Shown: positions 1 to 7,936, counted from the stretch's first letter. The stretch: 22,269 nucleotides of DNA from Colivivens sp963645405 (GCA_963645405.1 CAVISR010000048.1:1-22269); one strand, 5' to 3'. The notes: generated from the letters alone by a model not told the origin. Made by a program: numbers and translations.

Positions 1-160
1 ACCACAGATTTTTCTTGAACCACGAATCTTCACGAATCTTACTAATGCCATGCGGCACACAGGATTTTATTTATCCCGAATGTTCGAATATTCGAATGCC
101 ATGCGGAGGGGCTCGATTAAATTTATTCACGAACAGTTCGAATCCATGCGGCACGCTGGA
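1..160. repeat. Non-coding repeat-rich edge with a triplicated ATGCCATGCGG motif
   Basis: No convincing gene lies in 1-487. The motif ATGCCATGCGG occurs at 45-55 and 96-106, with a one-base-shorter version (ATCCATGCGG) at 142-151. The first and third copies are followed by a short spacer and then GGATTTT. CACGAAT and TTCGAAT words recur between them, and TTCGAATATTCGAA at 83-96 is a perfect 14-base palindrome. The pattern resembles the short dispersed intergenic repeats of Bacteroidales, but whether it is dispersed cannot be judged from one window. Confidence 0.6.
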
Positions 161-353
161 TTTTTTTCAACATTAATCTCCATATAATGGACCACCAATA
201 TGTCATTAATCTTGTTTCCAGGACCACTAAAAATTTTCGATAAGACAGATGAGCAGAGCCAAGCTTGCTTGAACTATGCCATGGCGAGAAAATTTGCACA
301 AAGTGAATGTTCATTAATTCATCCGGATGGGAGCGCTGAATTGCGAGCTGAAA

Positions 354-468
354 TAGGAGTCAGCCGTCTCCGACGGCGTAGACGATAACACTCGAGCGAA
401 TGATTGCAATGTTTTACAACGCACAAGCCTTCGTTCGCTTCAACGCTCTCGGAGAGGGCTAGCTCCTA
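354..468. repeat. Imperfect inverted repeat of about 115 bp
   Basis: The segment from 354 (TAGGAG, then AGCC, TCTCCGA and GCGT) reappears as its reverse complement in 440-468 with only a few mismatches. The similarity continues inward: AGCGAA near 395 faces TTCGCT near 435. A smaller local hairpin, GCTCC/GGAGC, lies at 462-478. No transposase or open reading frame goes with it. It lies just downstream of the minus-strand hydrolase, so it could fold in that transcript's 3' region, but no T-run marks it as an intrinsic terminator. Confidence 0.6.
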
Positions 469-487
469 ATACTGGAGCCAGCTGAAT

Positions 488-3400
488 TTATCTTACCAGT
501 ACTTTGCGGCCGTCCAATATGTTGATGCCTTTTTCGGCAGACTGCAGTTTGTTTCCGCTGAGACTGTATACGCCTTTTACGGATGCTTTGTCTGAGGCGA
601 TACTTGCTATTCCTGTCGGCACTGCCATCTCGCTGTTGAACCCAATGTACTTTATCTCGGATGTGCCGGTGGTTGATGTCAGTCCGAAAATGGTGTTGCC
701 AAGGCTGAATGAGTAGGCTTTGCCTATGGAATTGTCGTCAAGTCCGCTGGTGGTCAAGTTCCAATAGAAAACGTTGTCGCTGTCCGTCAATGTTTCTATG
801 TGGGTTGGCTTTACGCTTGTGCCATGATTGGTGCCGTTGAACCACCAAAGGTAGGAATCGCCATCGGCTGCCGACACATTGGAAGCGCGGATGAGGAAGT
901 ACTTGTCGGCAGAGTTGACGGTGTATTTGTCTTGAGTGAAATTCAGGCACACATTGTTAGTCCCCGTTGATTTCACCGTAACCGTGTTTTTGCCTGCATC
1001 ATAACTGATGTTGCCTTGGGTCACTCGCCCCGCATCACCAGTAGTCGCCCATTCGCGGGCGACAAACTGATAATTGGTTGTGAATTGTTTGCTGTAGTCC
1101 TTCAGCAGACGCAGATAGTACAGGCCCGGTACTGGTGTTGAACCGGATGCCTCGATTCGGAATGTGAGTTCTTTCTTTACCTTTCCGTCGGAGTCAAAGA
1201 GAAGTTTGTCGGGAATCGGCAATTCGTAGTCGAAGAATCCGTTGGATGATGACGGGTAAGACGATGGGATCGTGTATGTTCCGATGGATGTTCCGTCGAT
1301 GTAGATGGTGCATACTCTGCCGGCATCGTCTGTGGTGAATCGGCACATGATGCTCAAATCGGAAGCGATTCCATCGTTGTTTGCCAACACATATTGAATG
1401 TAACCGCCGGACTGTACGTCGCGGTAGATTTCACCGTTGTAGCTGCCGTAAGTGGAGTTTGCAGAATATTCGACTTTATGCCCTACCTCGCTTTGTTGTT
1501 CTCCTGTCCCGACATAATCGACGGTGCGAGCGGTCAAGGCAAGTTTCTTTGCTTCTTCACTGGCAAATGAGCTCTCCGCATATTGCTCTGCAGTCTGCTG
1601 GTACCAGTAAATCATATAACGGGCATGATGGGTGGAGAAGAACGGCTGCAGCTGCAGTGTGCTCCAGTCGGTGGCTGCATCACTGCGCATCACATTGAAG
1701 TCGAATGTAAGGTCACCGGTTTTCTTGATTTTACCGAGCACTGAATCTCTCTCGCAAATAAGGAGAGGTGACGATACCACGGAAAGGGAGTTTGCTCTGC
1801 TACCAGGAGCATGGTCCATGCGTCCCTCACCCGCGTACTCATTCTGCAAATCGGAGGTTGACGTCTTGGCTGCGAGAAGTATCGGACCATACTTAATTGC
1901 GATATATTCGCTCAAGTTCGGACATTCTTCAATGCGCAGTCTCATGGGGAGTTTCACTTCCACCTGGTCGCCTTCCTTCCATTCTCGCTTCAACTTCACG
2001 TAGTTTGCCACGCCCTGATGCGCTGAAACCGACTGCGGTTCACCGTTGATGCTTATGGCAAAATCTGTGTCTGCCCAAGACGGATGGCGCACGGCAATGG
2101 TGAATTCACCGGCTTTGTTGATGGTCAGAAGTGTCTTTTCTTCATAAGGAAATCGTGTGGTTTGCGTAAGTGAATAGACTGAATCTGTCAGGGTACTTGC
2201 TGTGAAAAGGTTCACATACAGGGTCTTGGTGAGGTCGGAATGTGTATAGATGAAATGGCTATATTTGCTGTGGTTTTCCATTCCCGTACCGACACAGCAC
2301 CACATGCCTTGGTTTACCTGCGAATAAATCTTATAGCCTTGTGGACGCAGAGTGGTGAAATACACATATCCGCCGGTCTCAGGGTCCTGGGTAGAGAGGA
2401 TGTGGTTGTACATCGAGCTCTCGTAGAAATCAGTGTAAGTTGCCGAATGGGTGTCGTCGAACAAATCCTCGGAGAGTTTGAGCATATTGTTGGTGTTGCA
2501 AGTCTCCGGTCCGTTGAGGACATTGATGTATCTTGACGAATTGCCTGCAGCAAGAAAATGCTCGTCGATGGAATTGCCGCCGATGCACACTGTGCGGTTG
2601 TCTGCCACGTCTTTCCAGAAGTTGCGCGCTGCCGTTTTGTATGTGGTTGCAGTCTTGTCCTCCTGATAAATCCGCTCGAAACCAATGTATTTCGGCACCT
2701 GAGTATTGGCGTGCTTATTGTCGAGGAATGTGGTATTGAGGCTCTGCATGCCGTCGACCATGGTTGCGTGGCTGTATTTCTTTGCGGCTGTCAGATATTT
2801 GGAATCGCCGAAGATGGCATAGGCATCCGCCAAAGTCTCGTTCATTCCGCCATGCTCCCATCCAAGCACTGTCTGCATGTCGGCAGTGGAGAGCTTGGAA
2901 ACTACGTTGACGCTCCAGTCTGCCAGACCGCGGAACATTTCCTTTGCCAGTTCGCTGTCGGCATAGATATAGGCATCGCGAAGACCAGCCAAGACTTTGT
3001 GCTGGCAATAGAACGGCACCCAACCTCCGTAGCGTTTGAATTCCGAGAGATTGTTGGCATAGAGACCGCGCCAAATCTGCGTGATTGGTTGGCCTCCGAT
3101 AAAACCTTCCATTCCTTCCGTATTTCCCTTGTATGCATCCTGGCAGTCCTTGAGGATATTGAGGCAATAGTCGAGCCGGTTCTTTACTTCAGAAGCCAAC
3201 TGCATCTGGTCAGCATCGGCACTGAGCGATGCGTAGGTCAAGGCAAGTGCCGAGAGATAGTGGCCCCCCACATGTCCTTCGAGCGACCAGTCGGAAAGTC
3301 CCCAGTTGGAGAATGACGGATGGAGTGAAGTCCAGTTGTAGTATTTGCTGTTCTTGTCTGTGGTCTTTGAAAGTCCTGCCTCACGGATGAAGGGTGTCAT

Positions 3401-3601
3401 CAAGCGGTCGGCATCGTACTGAAGCAGCAGCTTGGCATTGGTAATCAACGATGTGCGGAACGGACCGTCGAGCAAGCATACTTGTTCGAGATTGAAATGT
3501 TGCGGATAGAGTTCGCTCTGCGCCTGGACATTCATGCTGCAAAATGCATTTGCTGTGATGAGTCCGGTGAAAGCCAATGATTTGAATAACTTCTGTGTCA
3601 T
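488..3601 (-). CDS. Secreted GH127/GH146-type L-arabinofuranosidase, multidomain
   Basis: Predicted glycoside hydrolase of the Glyco_hydro_127 (formerly DUF1680) superfamily, whose studied members release L-arabinofuranose from plant glycans or arabinosylated proteins. The 1037-residue product starts with a signal peptide (hydrophobic residues about 8-22, likely cleavage near VQA-Q). The catalytic (alpha/alpha)6-barrel follows, up to about residue 580. The family's Glu-plus-three-Cys zinc site is present as E366, C368, C435 and C436, in the contexts GPETCN and WCCVGTGMENH. E347 in DEHF is a candidate acid/base. A beta-rich domain at about 705-850 and another at about 845-990 follow. The last 41 residues end in GRKVLVR, a tail common on secreted Prevotella proteins. 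The start is ATG at 3601, with a promoter-like motif about 60 bases upstream. No other polysaccharide-utilisation gene is visible. The superfamily is clear; the choice between GH127 and GH146, and the substrate, are inferred. Confidence 0.9.
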   Translation of the reverse strand: MTQKLFKSLAFTGLITANAFCSMNVQAQSELYPQHFNLEQVCLLDGPFRTSLITNAKLLLQYDADRLMTPFIREAGLSKTTDKNSKYYNWTSLHPSFSNWGLSDWSLEGHVGGHYLSALALTYASLSADADQMQLASEVKNRLDYCLNILKDCQDAYKGNTEGMEGFIGGQPITQIWRGLYANNLSEFKRYGGWVPFYCQHKVLAGLRDAYIYADSELAKEMFRGLADWSVNVVSKLSTADMQTVLGWEHGGMNETLADAYAIFGDSKYLTAAKKYSHATMVDGMQSLNTTFLDNKHANTQVPKYIGFERIYQEDKTATTYKTAARNFWKDVADNRTVCIGGNSIDEHFLAAGNSSRYINVLNGPETCNTNNMLKLSEDLFDDTHSATYTDFYESSMYNHILSTQDPETGGYVYFTTLRPQGYKIYSQVNQGMWCCVGTGMENHSKYSHFIYTHSDLTKTLYVNLFTASTLTDSVYSLTQTTRFPYEEKTLLTINKAGEFTIAVRHPSWADTDFAISINGEPQSVSAHQGVANYVKLKREWKEGDQVEVKLPMRLRIEECPNLSEYIAIKYGPILLAAKTSTSDLQNEYAGEGRMDHAPGSRANSLSVVSSPLLICERDSVLGKIKKTGDLTFDFNVMRSDAATDWSTLQLQPFFSTHHARYMIYWYQQTAEQYAESSFASEEAKKLALTARTVDYVGTGEQQSEVGHKVEYSANSTYGSYNGEIYRDVQSGGYIQYVLANNDGIASDLSIMCRFTTDDAGRVCTIYIDGTSIGTYTIPSSYPSSSNGFFDYELPIPDKLLFDSDGKVKKELTFRIEASGSTPVPGLYYLRLLKDYSKQFTTNYQFVAREWATTGDAGRVTQGNISYDAGKNTVTVKSTGTNNVCLNFTQDKYTVNSADKYFLIRASNVSAADGDSYLWWFNGTNHGTSVKPTHIETLTDSDNVFYWNLTTSGLDDNSIGKAYSFSLGNTIFGLTSTTGTSEIKYIGFNSEMAVPTGIASIASDKASVKGVYSLSGNKLQSAEKGINILDGRKVLVR

Positions 3602-3662
3602 TGTAGTCTTGATTTACTGTCTAATAGTTATTGAAAAATTTGATTTGTAGTTGTAATGAGCG

Positions 3663-3694
3663 CAAAGTTACGACTTTTCTTTGGATTAGGGCAA
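3663..3694 (-). promoter_or_regulatory. Promoter of the glycoside hydrolase gene
   Basis: On the minus strand TAACTTTG (positions 3670 to 3663) matches the Bacteroidetes -7 consensus TAnnTTTG. A TTG at 3694-3692 lies 21 bases upstream, a suitable distance for the -33 element. Transcription would start near 3655, giving a leader of roughly 55 bases. Confidence 0.6.
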
Positions 3695-3801
3695 GATTTT
3701 GTCGGACTTTTCATCACAAAGATCAAACAACTCTTCTTTTCCCTGTCATTGAAAGTGGCACAATCCGTAATAATGGTAAGCCTTGTTTTGCGGAAAATCC
3801 G

Positions 3802-3809
3802 TAACTTTG
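3802..3809 (+). promoter_or_regulatory. -7 promoter element of the DXS-like gene
   Basis: TAACTTTG matches the Bacteroidetes -7 consensus. A TTTTG lies upstream at 3786-3790, but only 11 bases away, and no good -33 element is seen at 19-21 bases. The predicted start near 3815 leaves a leader of about 170 bases, in which the phased repeats lie. Confidence 0.45.
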
Positions 3810-3817
3810 CACGCGAA

Positions 3818-3889
3818 ATTGCATGAAGCCATACAATATTGCATGGGCAAACATATTTCATTGCATGGGCATATTCATATTATTGCAAG
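3818..3889 (+). repeat. Four phased ATTGCATG repeats in the DXS-like gene leader
   Basis: ATTGCATG occurs at 3818, 3838 and 3860, and ATTGCAAG at 3882, with start-to-start spacings of 20, 22 and 22 bases. The middle two share a perfect 12-base unit, ATTGCATGGGCA. Spacing near two helical turns would put all copies on one face of the DNA. They begin where transcription is predicted to start, as expected for an operator array, though a role in the leader RNA is also possible. Confidence 0.6.
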
Positions 3890-3983
3890 TACATACATAT
3901 ATGATATATATAATAAGGTGTAAAAGGACAAAAGATGTGGGGCGTCAGAGCCCTGCAACAACGCAAAAAAGAAGGGAAACATT

Positions 3984-5759
3984 ATGTATATTGAGAAAAT
4001 CAACAATCCGGGCGATGTACAGTCGCTTTCCGATGAACAAATGACAGTTCTCTCCGACGAAATCCGTCGGGGCATACTCAACCGTGTGAGCAACCATGGC
4101 GGACATGTAGGTCCGAACCTTGGCATCACTGAAGCCACCATAGCCTTGTGCAAGGTGTTCGACATCCAGCCGGATGCCAACGGAATGGCAGACAAAGTGG
4201 TGTTCGATGTATCCCACCAGTCCTACCCTTTCAAGATGCTCACAGGACGTGCTTTCGGTTTCACCGAGCAAAGTCGCATGAACGACATCTCCGGCTACAG
4301 CAGTCCACTTGAGTCACCGGTCTACGACCAATTCGAGATTGGTCACACCTCCACCTCCGTTGCACTTGCCACAGGTCTGCAGAAAGCCCGCGACATGCGT
4401 GGCACCAAGGAAAACATCATTGCCGTGATTGGCGACGGAAGTCTCAGTGGCGGTGAAGCATTCGAGGGACTCGACATGGCAGCAGAACTGGGCACAGGCA
4501 TTATTGTGGTCGTCAACGACAACGAGATGAGCATTGCCGAAAATCATGGAGGCATCTACCGCAACCTTGCCCTGCTCCGGCAGACGAAAGGAGAGGCAGA
4601 ACTGAACTTGTTCCGTGCCATGGGATTCGACTATCTCTACGTGGAGGAAGGCAACAACGTGAAAGCACTGTGCGAAGCATTTGAAAAAGTGAAAGGCACC
4701 GACCATCCAGTCGTGGTGCACATCCACACAGAGAAGGGGCATGGTTATGCTCCTGCAGTGGAAAAGAAGGAAAGTTGGCACTGGCATATGCCATTCGACA
4801 TTTCCACCGGAAAACTGAAAGAACACCAGACAGGCGAATACATGCCTGCCCTGCTCGGCAAATGGTTGCAGGAAAGGCTGAAAAAGGACCCGAAGATGGT
4901 TTGCATCGCAGCAGCAGTGCCGGCAGCATCCGGGTTCGGACCACAGCAGCGCAAGGAAGCAGGCAAACAGTTCGTGGATGTGGGCATTGCCGAAGAAGAA
5001 GCAGTTGCCCTTGCCTCAGGACTGGCAAAAGGCGGAATGCGTCCGGTATTCACCACCTATGCCACATTCTTCCAGCGCACCTACGACCAGTTGGCACAAG
5101 ACCTCTGCGTCAACGGCAATCCGGCAGTGATGAACGTAGTGGGCAGTTCCATCTACGGAATGAACGACTTCACCCACATCTGTTTCTTCGACATACCGAT
5201 GCTCAGCCACATTCCCAACCTCGTATACCTTGCCCCGACAACATATGAAGAACTCATTGCGATGGAGAACTGGGCAATCAACCAGACGAAACATCCAGTG
5301 GCAATCCGTGTGCCCGAGTGCAACGTGATGCATACGAGTGAGTCAGTGGACGAAGACTATTCTTGCCTCAACACATTCAAGATGATGCACAAGGGCAAAC
5401 GCACAGCCATCATCGCAGCAGGCGACTTCTTCGAGAAAGGGGAACGCGTCAGGAAACTGTTGGAACAGAAAGGCATCGATGCCACACTCATCAATCCGCG
5501 TTTCCTTTCCGGAACCGACGAAGCAATGCTCGACAGCCTTCTTGCAGACCACAGTGTGGTGGCAACGGTGGAAGACGGTTGCATCGACGGAGGTTTTGGT
5601 GAACGCATTGCACGCCACTACGGACCGACCGGCATGAAGACCCTTTGCTTTGGTGTGAAGAAAATGCTCTACGACCGCTATAATGTGGAAGACGTGCTTC
5701 GCGAGAACCGTCTCACCGATGAGATGATTGCAGAAGACATCATTGCAGCTTTGGACTAA
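3984..5759 (+). CDS. DXS-like transketolase-family enzyme (atypical 1-deoxy-D-xylulose-5-phosphate synthase)
   Basis: Thiamine-diphosphate enzyme resembling 1-deoxy-D-xylulose-5-phosphate synthase, which joins pyruvate to glyceraldehyde 3-phosphate in isoprenoid and thiamine precursor synthesis. At 591 residues it is somewhat shorter than standard DXS (about 620-640). Visible DXS features are HGGHVGPNLG near the N-terminus, SHQSYPFKMLTGR, GHTSTS, the cofactor site GDGSLSGG (G150) with NDNEMSI (N178, N180), and the activating glutamate E337 in GIAEEEAV. The usual DRAG segment is replaced by GSSIYGMNDFTH: the arginine position is G387, the following aspartate position is N394, and the histidine (H398) is kept. 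R442 is also kept, but in RVPECN rather than RYPRG. Similar DRAG-less paralogs occur in other bacteria, often annotated as DXS. The start is ATG at 3984 behind AAGGG. Family certain; DXS activity uncertain. Confidence 0.85.
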   Translation: MYIEKINNPGDVQSLSDEQMTVLSDEIRRGILNRVSNHGGHVGPNLGITEATIALCKVFDIQPDANGMADKVVFDVSHQSYPFKMLTGRAFGFTEQSRMNDISGYSSPLESPVYDQFEIGHTSTSVALATGLQKARDMRGTKENIIAVIGDGSLSGGEAFEGLDMAAELGTGIIVVVNDNEMSIAENHGGIYRNLALLRQTKGEAELNLFRAMGFDYLYVEEGNNVKALCEAFEKVKGTDHPVVVHIHTEKGHGYAPAVEKKESWHWHMPFDISTGKLKEHQTGEYMPALLGKWLQERLKKDPKMVCIAAAVPAASGFGPQQRKEAGKQFVDVGIAEEEAVALASGLAKGGMRPVFTTYATFFQRTYDQLAQDLCVNGNPAVMNVVGSSIYGMNDFTHICFFDIPMLSHIPNLVYLAPTTYEELIAMENWAINQTKHPVAIRVPECNVMHTSESVDEDYSCLNTFKMMHKGKRTAIIAAGDFFEKGERVRKLLEQKGIDATLINPRFLSGTDEAMLDSLLADHSVVATVEDGCIDGGFGERIARHYGPTGMKTLCFGVKKMLYDRYNVEDVLRENRLTDEMIAEDIIAALD

Positions 5760-5977
5760 TAAATGAAGTCCAACAGCCACCGACTCAAGACAGATTTCAG
5801 GAACCGCCACGGATAGTAGAACGTCCGCTGGGCAAAAGAGCAGAACGACAGCCAGGCAAAGAGCAGAACGTCCGCCGGGCAAGATGATGGGAACATGGAA
5901 TTTTTCATATCCAGCCACAACATTCTGAATGTAAAGTCTAAAAGTTATGGGCAAATCAATGAAAAAACATTGGATTA
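5760..5977. repeat. Intergenic gap with a 24-bp tandem repeat
   Basis: No gene was found between the DXS-like stop codon and the rimP promoter. Three imperfect copies of a 23-24 base unit start at 5818, 5842 and 5865. Each begins AGAACG, continues with a GC-rich core (GTCCGCTGGG, GACAGCCAGG or GTCCGCCGGG) and ends with CAAGA or CAAA...GAGC. The copies look neither like a terminator nor like a clear promoter. Confidence 0.6.
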
Positions 5978-6009
5978 TTTGGTGATGATTATATTTTTAT
6001 TTACCTTTG
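5978..6009 (+). promoter_or_regulatory. Promoter of the rimP-nusA-infB-suf operon
   Basis: TTTG at 5978-5981, a 20-base spacer and TACCTTTG at 6002-6009 fit the Bacteroidetes sigma consensus (TTTG, about 19-21 bases, TAnnTTTG) very well. Transcription would start near 6015, leaving a leader of about 57 bases. No equally good promoter was noticed further along before sufS, so this may drive all eight genes. Confidence 0.75.
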
Positions 6010-6022
6010 CGGCATGAAAGGG

Positions 6023-6053
6023 AAGGGAGGGGCTGAAAAGTTCCTCCCTTTTG
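6023..6053 (+). terminator. Leader hairpin with T-run before rimP (possible attenuator)
   Basis: AAGGGAGG at 6023-6030 pairs perfectly with CCTCCCTT at 6043-6050, and GG/TT wobble pairs can extend the stem inward to an 8-base loop. TTTTG follows at once. The hairpin begins within about ten bases of the predicted transcription start, in front of an operon encoding NusA, a factor that acts at such hairpins. It looks like a weak intrinsic terminator or attenuator; the short T-run makes the strength uncertain. Confidence 0.55.
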
Positions 6054-6071
6054 TAACGTTTCAATACAAAT

Positions 6072-6539
6072 ATGATAGATAGCAAGAAGATTAAAGCATT
6101 GGTGGACGAATGGCTCGAGGCAAAGGACTATTTCTTTGTCGACGCCACAGTAGACAAGGACAACAACATCGTGGTGGAAATCGACCACAAGGATGGAGTC
6201 TGGATTGACGATTGCTGCGAGTTGAGCCGTTTTATTGAATCGCATCTTGACAGAGATGAGGAGGATTTCGAACTGGAAGTGGGTTCTGCCGGAATCGGGC
6301 AACCGTTCAAGGTGTTGCAGCAGTACGTGAACAGCACCGGAAAGGAAGTGGAGACCATGACTGCCGACGGCAAGAAACTGACAGGCGTGCTGACAGCTGC
6401 AGACGAATCGGGCTTTACACTCAGCTATAAGGAAAAGCAGAAAGTGGAGGGAAAGAAACGTCCCGTACAGGTGGACGTGGAACGGACATTCGGCTACGGC
6501 GACGTGAAATGGACGAAAGCCGTCATCGACTTCAAGTGA
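6072..6539 (+). CDS. rimP: Ribosome maturation factor RimP
   Basis: RimP assists late assembly of the 30S ribosomal subunit in the cytoplasm. The 155-residue product has the expected two-domain build. The N-terminal alpha/beta domain includes VVEIDHKDGVWIDDCCELSR, with the conserved acidic pattern after the second strand, and VGSAGIGQPF, corresponding to the VSSPGxxxPL motif of other RimPs. The C-terminal SH3-like domain, from about residue 82, includes KKLTGVLTAADESGFTLSY. The start is ATG at 6072 behind an A/T-rich leader without a clear Shine-Dalgarno sequence, as is usual in this phylum. It is the first gene of the run and is followed 48 bases later by nusA, the widely conserved rimP-nusA-infB order. 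Confidence 0.95.
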   Translation: MIDSKKIKALVDEWLEAKDYFFVDATVDKDNNIVVEIDHKDGVWIDDCCELSRFIESHLDRDEEDFELEVGSAGIGQPFKVLQQYVNSTGKEVETMTADGKKLTGVLTAADESGFTLSYKEKQKVEGKKRPVQVDVERTFGYGDVKWTKAVIDFK

Positions 6540-6587
6540 AACCCCACCCCACTTCATTATCAAGCAAAAAAAATAACAAAACATATA

Positions 6588-7856
6588 ATGGCAACAAAAA
6601 AGAAAAACGAAGAAGAGGTAAGCCTTATCGACTCATTCAAAGAGTTTAAGGAGACGAAGCACATCGACCGCACAACATTGGTCAGCGTGATTGAAGACTC
6701 ATTCCACAGCGTGCTGCAGAGACAGTATGGCTCAGACGAGAATTTTGACGTGATTGTCAATCCGGAAAACGGAGATTTCGAAATCTACCGCAACCGAGTA
6801 GTTGTGGACGACGACGATGTAAACGACCCGAACACCGAGATAAGTCTGTCGGAAGCACAGAAAATTGACGCCGACTATGAAGTAGGCGAAGACGTGTCGG
6901 AGAAAATCAACTTCTCAGACTTCGGCAGACGTGCAATCCTCACCCTGCGACAGACCATGGCTTCAAAGATTTTGGAACTGGAGCACGACAATCTCTACAA
7001 CAAATACAAGGACAAGGTAGGACAACTCGTAAGCGGAGAAATCTACCAGATATGGAAGCGCGAAGTGCTGATTCTTGACGACGAGGGCAATGAATTGCTT
7101 CTCCCGAAGCAGGAGCAGATTCCAAACGACTTCTTCCGCAAAGGCGAAACCACACGTGCAGTCGTACTGAGAGTGGACAACCTGAACAGCAATCCGAAAA
7201 TAATCCTGAGCCGCACAGCACCGGAATTCCTCCAGCGACTGATGGAGCAGGAAGTGCCGGAAGTAGGCGACGGACTTATCACCATACGCAAGGTGGCACG
7301 AATCCCAGGCGAGAGAGCCAAGATTACAGTAGAGAGCTACAACGACAGAATCGACCCAGTAGGAGCCTGTGTGGGAGTGAAAGGTGCGCGCATTCACGGA
7401 ATCGTGCGTGAACTGAACAACGAGAATATCGATGTCATCAACTATACAGCCAACGACAAGCTGCTCATCCAAAGAGCACTCGCACCGGCACATGTCAACT
7501 CCATTACCCTGAATGAGGAGGAGCGCAAGGCAGAAGTATATCTGAACCCCGACCAAGTGTCACTGGCAATCGGAAAGAACGGATTGAATATCAAGCTGGC
7601 AAGTATGCTTACAGAATACACAATCGATGTATTCCGTGAACTCGACGACAACGAGAAGAATGTGGACGACATCTACCTGGATGAGTTCAGAGACGAAATC
7701 GAAGGATGGGTAATCGATGCCATCAAGAAGATTGGTCTGGATACAGCTAGAGCCGTGCTCGATGCACCACGCGAGATGATTATAGAAAAGGCAGACCTCG
7801 AGGAAAGCACAGTTGACGACGTGATTAGAGTACTCAGAACCGAGTTCGAGGACTGA
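6588..7856 (+). CDS. nusA: Transcription termination/antitermination factor NusA
   Basis: NusA binds RNA polymerase and nascent RNA and modulates pausing, termination and antitermination. The 422-residue product carries the N-terminal polymerase-binding domain (about 1-125), an S1 domain from about residue 142 (DKVGQLVSGEIYQIW), and two KH domains. The first contains DPVGACVGVKGARIHGIV (near 256) and the second VSLAIGKNGLNIKLAS (near 324). A short C-terminal helical part (about 365-422) follows, and the paired acidic repeats found at the end of E. coli NusA are missing, as in most bacteria outside the proteobacteria. The start is ATG at 6588 in an A-rich context. It lies between rimP and infB. 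The hairpin upstream of rimP could be a site of autoregulation, which is an inference. Confidence 0.97.
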   Translation: MATKKKNEEEVSLIDSFKEFKETKHIDRTTLVSVIEDSFHSVLQRQYGSDENFDVIVNPENGDFEIYRNRVVVDDDDVNDPNTEISLSEAQKIDADYEVGEDVSEKINFSDFGRRAILTLRQTMASKILELEHDNLYNKYKDKVGQLVSGEIYQIWKREVLILDDEGNELLLPKQEQIPNDFFRKGETTRAVVLRVDNLNSNPKIILSRTAPEFLQRLMEQEVPEVGDGLITIRKVARIPGERAKITVESYNDRIDPVGACVGVKGARIHGIVRELNNENIDVINYTANDKLLIQRALAPAHVNSITLNEEERKAEVYLNPDQVSLAIGKNGLNIKLASMLTEYTIDVFRELDDNEKNVDDIYLDEFRDEIEGWVIDAIKKIGLDTARAVLDAPREMIIEKADLEESTVDDVIRVLRTEFED

Positions 7857-7936
7857 TATGCTGACAGTGGGGACGGAACGAAGGTGCCGTGCCTTGATTT
7901 AAGAAGATAAGGACAAATACAAACAAAGGGTTTTAG

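Noticed and set aside
200..388. 62-residue plus-strand open frame ending in Arg repeats
   Set aside because: The Arg-rich end comes from one arm of the inverted repeat; no homology or start signal is recognised.
2558..3316. 252-residue plus-strand open frame opposite the glycoside hydrolase gene
   Set aside because: It lies wholly antisense to a gene with clear catalytic motifs, has no recognisable domain, and is explained by the codon pattern of the real gene.
3823..4044. Possible 73-residue leader peptide overlapping the DXS-like start
   Set aside because: Its start lies in the repeat array only about 8 bases from the predicted transcription start, with no ribosome-binding site, and the sequence looks random.
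4314..4826. 170-residue minus-strand open frame opposite the DXS-like gene
   Set aside because: Antisense shadow of a conserved coding region, with Cys/His/Phe-rich sequence typical of such shadows and no promoter or ribosome-binding context.
5343..5954. 203-residue minus-strand open frame running from the DXS-like gene into the downstream gap
   Set aside because: Two thirds overlap the coding gene in antisense and the remainder covers the tandem repeat; no domain recognised.
6014..6082. 22-codon upstream frame (starting MKGKGGAEK) overlapping the rimP start
   Set aside because: The ATG coincides with the predicted transcription start and has no upstream ribosome-binding sequence; its frame is set by the hairpin bases.
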